In this document: positions 59,846 through 64,000 of the stretch, one piece after another
How positions within the stretch are numbered: position 1 is the first letter of the stretch
Layout: every line of letters begins with the position of its first letter
Source: Laccaria trichodermophora
Lineage: Eukaryota > Basidiomycota > Agaricomycetes > Agaricales > Hydnangiaceae
Length of the DNA: 64,000 nt
Reading direction: 5' to 3'
NCBI GenBank assembly: GCA_018417955.1
Contig: JACTVC010000004.1
Location: forward strand, 1,612,001 to 1,676,000
Notes under the pieces: generated by a model
What the model was told of the DNA's origin: nothing
Databases searched by the model: none
What the model saw: only the letters and a program-made list of their open reading frames with translations
Made by a program: the position numbers and the translations under genes

Positions 59846-62800
59846 ATATCTAATTTCAATCGCCCCCGCGAAAATCGTTTGAAAGGAAAGTTCAAGGCAT
59901 TGCTCGATCGTTTCACGGGCGCAGGTCGCTTACATGATGAACACCCTAGCGGTTCGAGGTCCGTGTCGCCGAACCCCCACCCACAAATAGCATCCTGACG
60001 AAATATAGGTCAACGTTTACAAGGGCGCCAGAAGTTGCGGGAGAGCGCAGTACCTCTCTGGTGTGTTTATAATGTAAACAAATTCATCGGCTCATATCCT
60101 TTGTCTTTGGGCACCCTAGCATGTCCTGCAGGGAGTTCGCAACGTTGTTATGAGGGATTCCAATTTCTACGTGGCTCAAAAGGTATGTCCGGTGATTACA
60201 GCATGAATGGTTCGGAATAATGATTGGATTTTTTGTCAAGATTGAAGTTCATGAACATGGGGGTCGGGATGATACACTCCTGTAAGTTGTTCCGCAAAAA
60301 AACCAATTCAACTTATTTACAGGTTGTCAGGACATTCTTCAGGGACTGTTATCCTCTATTCGTGCGGATCAGATCGTGTTGGAAATTAAGAAGGAACTAG
60401 AAGATCTCAAAGCAAAGCTGAAAGCTATCCTCTCGATCGTCAAGCAATATCAAAAACACAACATCGAGAGCATATTGCGTAACCGAATTGAATTATTCTG
60501 CACGTCCGTCGCTTTTTCATACTCTTTTTTTGTCATGCTTATATTCATTAATGTTGTTCAGCGCTATCACCACACAATTGAAGTCGATCGAGGACATGCA
60601 GAAGCTGTTGGCCCGTGGAGCCGAGGGTACGAAGGATGCAGATACAGTACTGAAGGCCATTCGGAACATCAACGGCCTGTGCGACGTCTTTCAGGTTGGT
60701 TTTTGAGTCATCGAAGCTTCACGTGAATGTTGAGCGCTTCTTAAGATGGACACTCAACTGAACATCGAGGGAATGGTAGGCGATATCTTACAGGTACGGT
60801 ACTCTCGCTACTTCCAAGTGCAGGAGCAGCGTTGATGAACAAGCCCATAGCACCTGAATTCTCGTGAGATAAACTATACCCACAGAACATAGCTTCGTGG
60901 TGCTCACACATGCACAGGTTCTATCGAAAAACTCAACCACGAAATGACATCCTATAAAACTCGACAGTTACGGCAACCCTACCGGCTGCATGCAAGGGAC
61001 ACGCGTAAAGGTCCTTGAACAATTGGACACCTGGGCCTCGGACGCCAATAGTAGCAGGGTATACTGGATGGTAGGTATGGCAGGAATCGGAAAATCGACG
61101 ATCGCGCACACATTCTGCGAGCATCTCGAGGCAAAAAACATTCTTGGCGGCAGTTTCTTTGCTTCTCGAGCATCCGAGGAAACCAGGAATGCACGCCTTA
61201 TTGTTCCTGTTATTGCATATGCACTCGCCAGAGCTTCACCTCGTATCAAGGTCGAGGTTGTCAAGGCCATCGAGGGTGACCCTACTCTGGTGGAACCAAC
61301 CTATAACAACATAAATCAGCAGTTTGAGCAGCTCGTTTATAGACCTGTTCGAACGGCCGCCAGCATGGGGGATAAGCTATACAAAGTGGTCGTTATTGAT
61401 GCTATCGATGAATGTGCCAACCTTGAAGTCGTCGCTTCGTTCATTAAACTTGTTCTTGAATTGGTGCCGAAAACTCCGCTCAAGATATTCCTAGCCAGTC
61501 GAGACGAATATCGGGTTCGCAGGGCCTTCGTGTCTAGGGATCACATTCGATTCCGTCTTCATGAAATTGAGAAGGACGTGGTCAAGGACGATATCCAGAC
61601 ATATCTTCAGATATCATTGGCCCACATTAAAGATTACGACAACGAGGAATGGCCGTCTTCCAGCGAACTGTCTGTTCTCGTCAAACAATCTGGCACACTC
61701 TTCATTTACGCAGCGACTGCCATTCGTTATATCGCCAATGGTGGTGAAGGCTTTAAGTCCCGTCTTTCCGCAATGGTGATCCATGGCCAAGGATCGATCA
61801 ACAAGTTTGAAACTGACATCGATTCTCTCTATGTACATGTCTTGGAAAAAGCCTGTGAAGGCAAGGAGTTCCATGAAGTTGCTTCTATGAAAGACCTCTT
61901 GTCAATCACCATATTCCTTCAAAATCCGTTGCCGATGGAAGCCATTACATCTCTATCAGTGGAAAGGAATGCACACTTGTATCTGTCATGGCTCTGCTCT
62001 GTTATTCACATTCCTGATCAACCAGGGGCCATGGTTGCTCCATTCCATGCCTCATTTCCTGACTTCATAACCAATCCCAAACGTTGTGCTCCTGAGTGTT
62101 TTTCTTCTAACCACTTTTCATTCCCTGCTTTGGATGCTTCAGAGGGTCATAAACTGCTAGCCCTCAAATGTTTGGAGAAGATGAATGGGTCACTGAAGTA
62201 CAACATGTGCGGAATCCCCAAAGAATTGACATTGTCACAAATAGGCAGGGCCAACTCTCCAGAAAATGTTGGCAAAATCTCTGAAGCACTCAAATACTCA
62301 TGCACCTATTGGGCTGTTCATTTTGCAGAGGTCAAGGTGTTTGACACCATGCTCGTTGGCTCTCTTCATGTTTTTCTGCATGAACATCTTTTGCACTGGA
62401 TAGAGTGTCTCAGCATACTGGGTGAGCTGCAGGCTGCATTGGAATCACTGAGTACCATAGTCACTGTTTTGTCAGTAAGTTATTTGCCAGAATGAAGGAG
62501 AAAACATTGTGAGGCTAATAAATTTCTGATTTACAGGTATGCAAATTCCATGACTTTACGTTACTTGTTCACGATGCCTGCCAGTGTTTACAAATGAACT
62601 TTGAAGCTGTCCAGAAACATTGCATGGAGATCTATGAGTCTGCACTTATTTGGATCCCAAGGAATTCAGTAATACGCAAAACCTACGTTGCAGATGTCAG
62701 GAGAGTTCCAAAAGTGACTCTTGGATTATCTGACTCATGGGACTCTGCAGAGTTGATTATGCAAAATTGGTCAGAGGTGATGTCAGTTGCATTCTCACAG

Positions 62801-64000
62801 GATGGCAGCCAAGTTGTCTCTGGATCAGATGACAGAATAGTCCGAATTTGGAATGTGATGACAGGTGAGGTGGAGGCTGAGCTGAAGGGCCACACAGATT
62901 GGGTGATGTCAGTTGCATTCTCGCAGATTGGCAGCCGAGTCATCTCTGGATCATATGATGAAACAGTCCGAATTTGGAATGTGACAACAGGAAAGGTGGA
63001 GGCTAAGCTGAAGGGCCACACACACTGGGTGATGTCAGTTGCATTCTCACAGGATGGCAACCATGTTGTCTCTGGATCGTATGACAGAACAGTCCGAATT
63101 TGGAATGTGATGACAGGAAAGGTGGAGGCTAAGCTGGAGGGCCACACAGATCGGGTGTGCTCTGTCAGATTCTCACAGGACAGCAGCCATGTTGTCTCTG
63201 GATCATATGACAAAACAATCCGAATTTTGAATGTGATGAAGGGCAAGGTGGAGGTTGAGTTGAAGGGCCACACAAATGTGGTGAACTTTGTCATATTCTC
63301 ACAGGATGGCAGCCGAGTTGTCTCTGGATCAAGTGACCACACAGTCCGAATTTGGAATGTGAAGACAGGCAAGGTGGAGACTGAGCTGAATGGCCACGCA
63401 GGTTCAGTGAACTCTGTTGCATTCTTGCAGGATGGCAGCCGAGTCATCTCTGGATCAAGAGACCAAACAGTCCATATTTGGAATGTGACTTTAGGCAAGG
63501 TGGAGACTGAGCTGAAGGGCCACACAGGTTTGGTGAACTCTGTCACATTCTCGCAAGATGGCAGCCGAGTCATCTCTGGAGGGGATGACAAAACAGTCTG
63601 AATTTGGAATGTGACAACAAGCAAGGTGGAGACTAAGCTGAAGGGCCACACTGGCACAGGTCCAGTGAGCTCTGTTGCATTCTCACAGGATGGCAGCCAA
63701 GTTGTCTCTGGATTGTCTGACAAAACAGTCTGAGTTTGGAGTGTGACGACAGGCAAGATGGAGGCTGAGCTAGAGGGCCACACAAATTTGGTGACATCTG
63801 TTGCATTCTCACAGGATGGCAGCCGAGTCATCTCTGGATCAAAAGACAAAACAGTCTGAATTTGGAATCTGACAATGGGTAATTCTCAATCAATGCTTAC
63901 CTCAGACATCACATTGCCTGACAGCAGTAGGGTGAATAAAACTGCCCCTGGGGACTTCCGCATTTTCTATCCCTTGCAGCAACCTAAACTCACTATGAAT
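59846..64000 (+). pseudogene. NACHT-WD40 receptor (NLR-like), copy C, diverged and truncated by the window edge
   Basis: Homology to receptor exon 1 begins at 59846, but the start codon position reads ATA (59846-59848) and a stop follows in frame. Unlike A and B, about 600 bp between 60270 and 60865 encode a helical N-terminal region (for example EIKKELEDLKAKLKAILSIV and DMQKLLARGAEGTKDADTVL). At about 60967 a 5-nt deletion relative to A and B (CAGTCGTCTTAC to CAGTTAC) breaks the frame before the NACHT exon. That exon (60990-62486) is open with GMAGIGKST and VVVIDAIDE. After the intron, nine WD40 repeats follow, more diverged than in A and B. TGA codons at 63599-63601, 63731-63733 and 63857-63859 replace the arginine of TVRIW in repeats 7-9. 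Confidence 0.85.

Noticed and set aside
63599..63859. TGA read as a recoded or selenocysteine codon because it recurs at one WD40 position
   Set aside because: The homologous codon is CGA (Arg) in intact repeats, the codon is not a catalytic site, and copy C carries other inactivating lesions. C-to-T mutation is simpler.

Overview
The window looks like nuclear DNA of an agaricomycete-type basidiomycete fungus. Coding exons are broken by many 50-60 bp introns, the genes belong to fungal eukaryotic families (BRR2 spliceosomal helicase, Enhancer-of-zeste methyltransferase, delta-12-type desaturase, TDG-type glycosylase, NACHT-WD40 receptors), and there is a Ty3/gypsy retrotransposon and an intron-bearing tRNA-Phe. 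The species cannot be named from the sequence alone.

The left two thirds is a head-to-tail segmental duplication. Window position 1 is homologous to 17989 and to 42556, so two complete units (1-17988 and 17989-42555) and the start of a third copy are visible. Each unit reads, left to right: a 5'-truncated BRR2 fragment (- strand), a roughly 2.6 kb repeated module of unknown function ('M'), a 2-kb spacer, a NACHT-WD40 receptor gene (- strand), a second spacer, and a thymine-DNA-glycosylase gene (+ strand) that converges on the next BRR2. The 6.6 kb length difference between units is accounted for by a 7.3 kb Ty3/gypsy element and a 1.6 kb hAT-like element in unit 2, a 0.58 kb MITE-like element in unit 1, a shorter BRR2 fragment in unit 2, and one fewer WD40 repeat in unit 2.

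At 42.4-55 kb lies what appears to be the native single-copy neighbourhood: a full-length BRR2 (- strand), a divergent E(z)/EZH2-like SET-domain gene (+ strand) sharing a 251 bp promoter region, and a delta-12-type fatty acid desaturase (- strand). From 55 kb rightward are a tRNA-Phe and a decayed tRNA-Phe copy, a third, internally rearranged copy of module M, and a third, more diverged NACHT-WD40 receptor (+ strand) running off the right edge.

None of the three receptor copies is intact. Copy A has a stop in its NACHT exon. Copy B has two stops in the WD40 array and the retrotransposon. Copy C has lost the homologous start codon, carries a 5-nt deletion and has three stops in the WD40 array. 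Six of these stops are CGA-to-TGA changes, five at the homologous arginine codon of the WD40 repeat. Of the two glycosylase copies, A reads through and B has a stop right after its catalytic GINPG motif. The region therefore combines an amplified and decaying allorecognition/immune-type receptor locus with dragged-along housekeeping genes.
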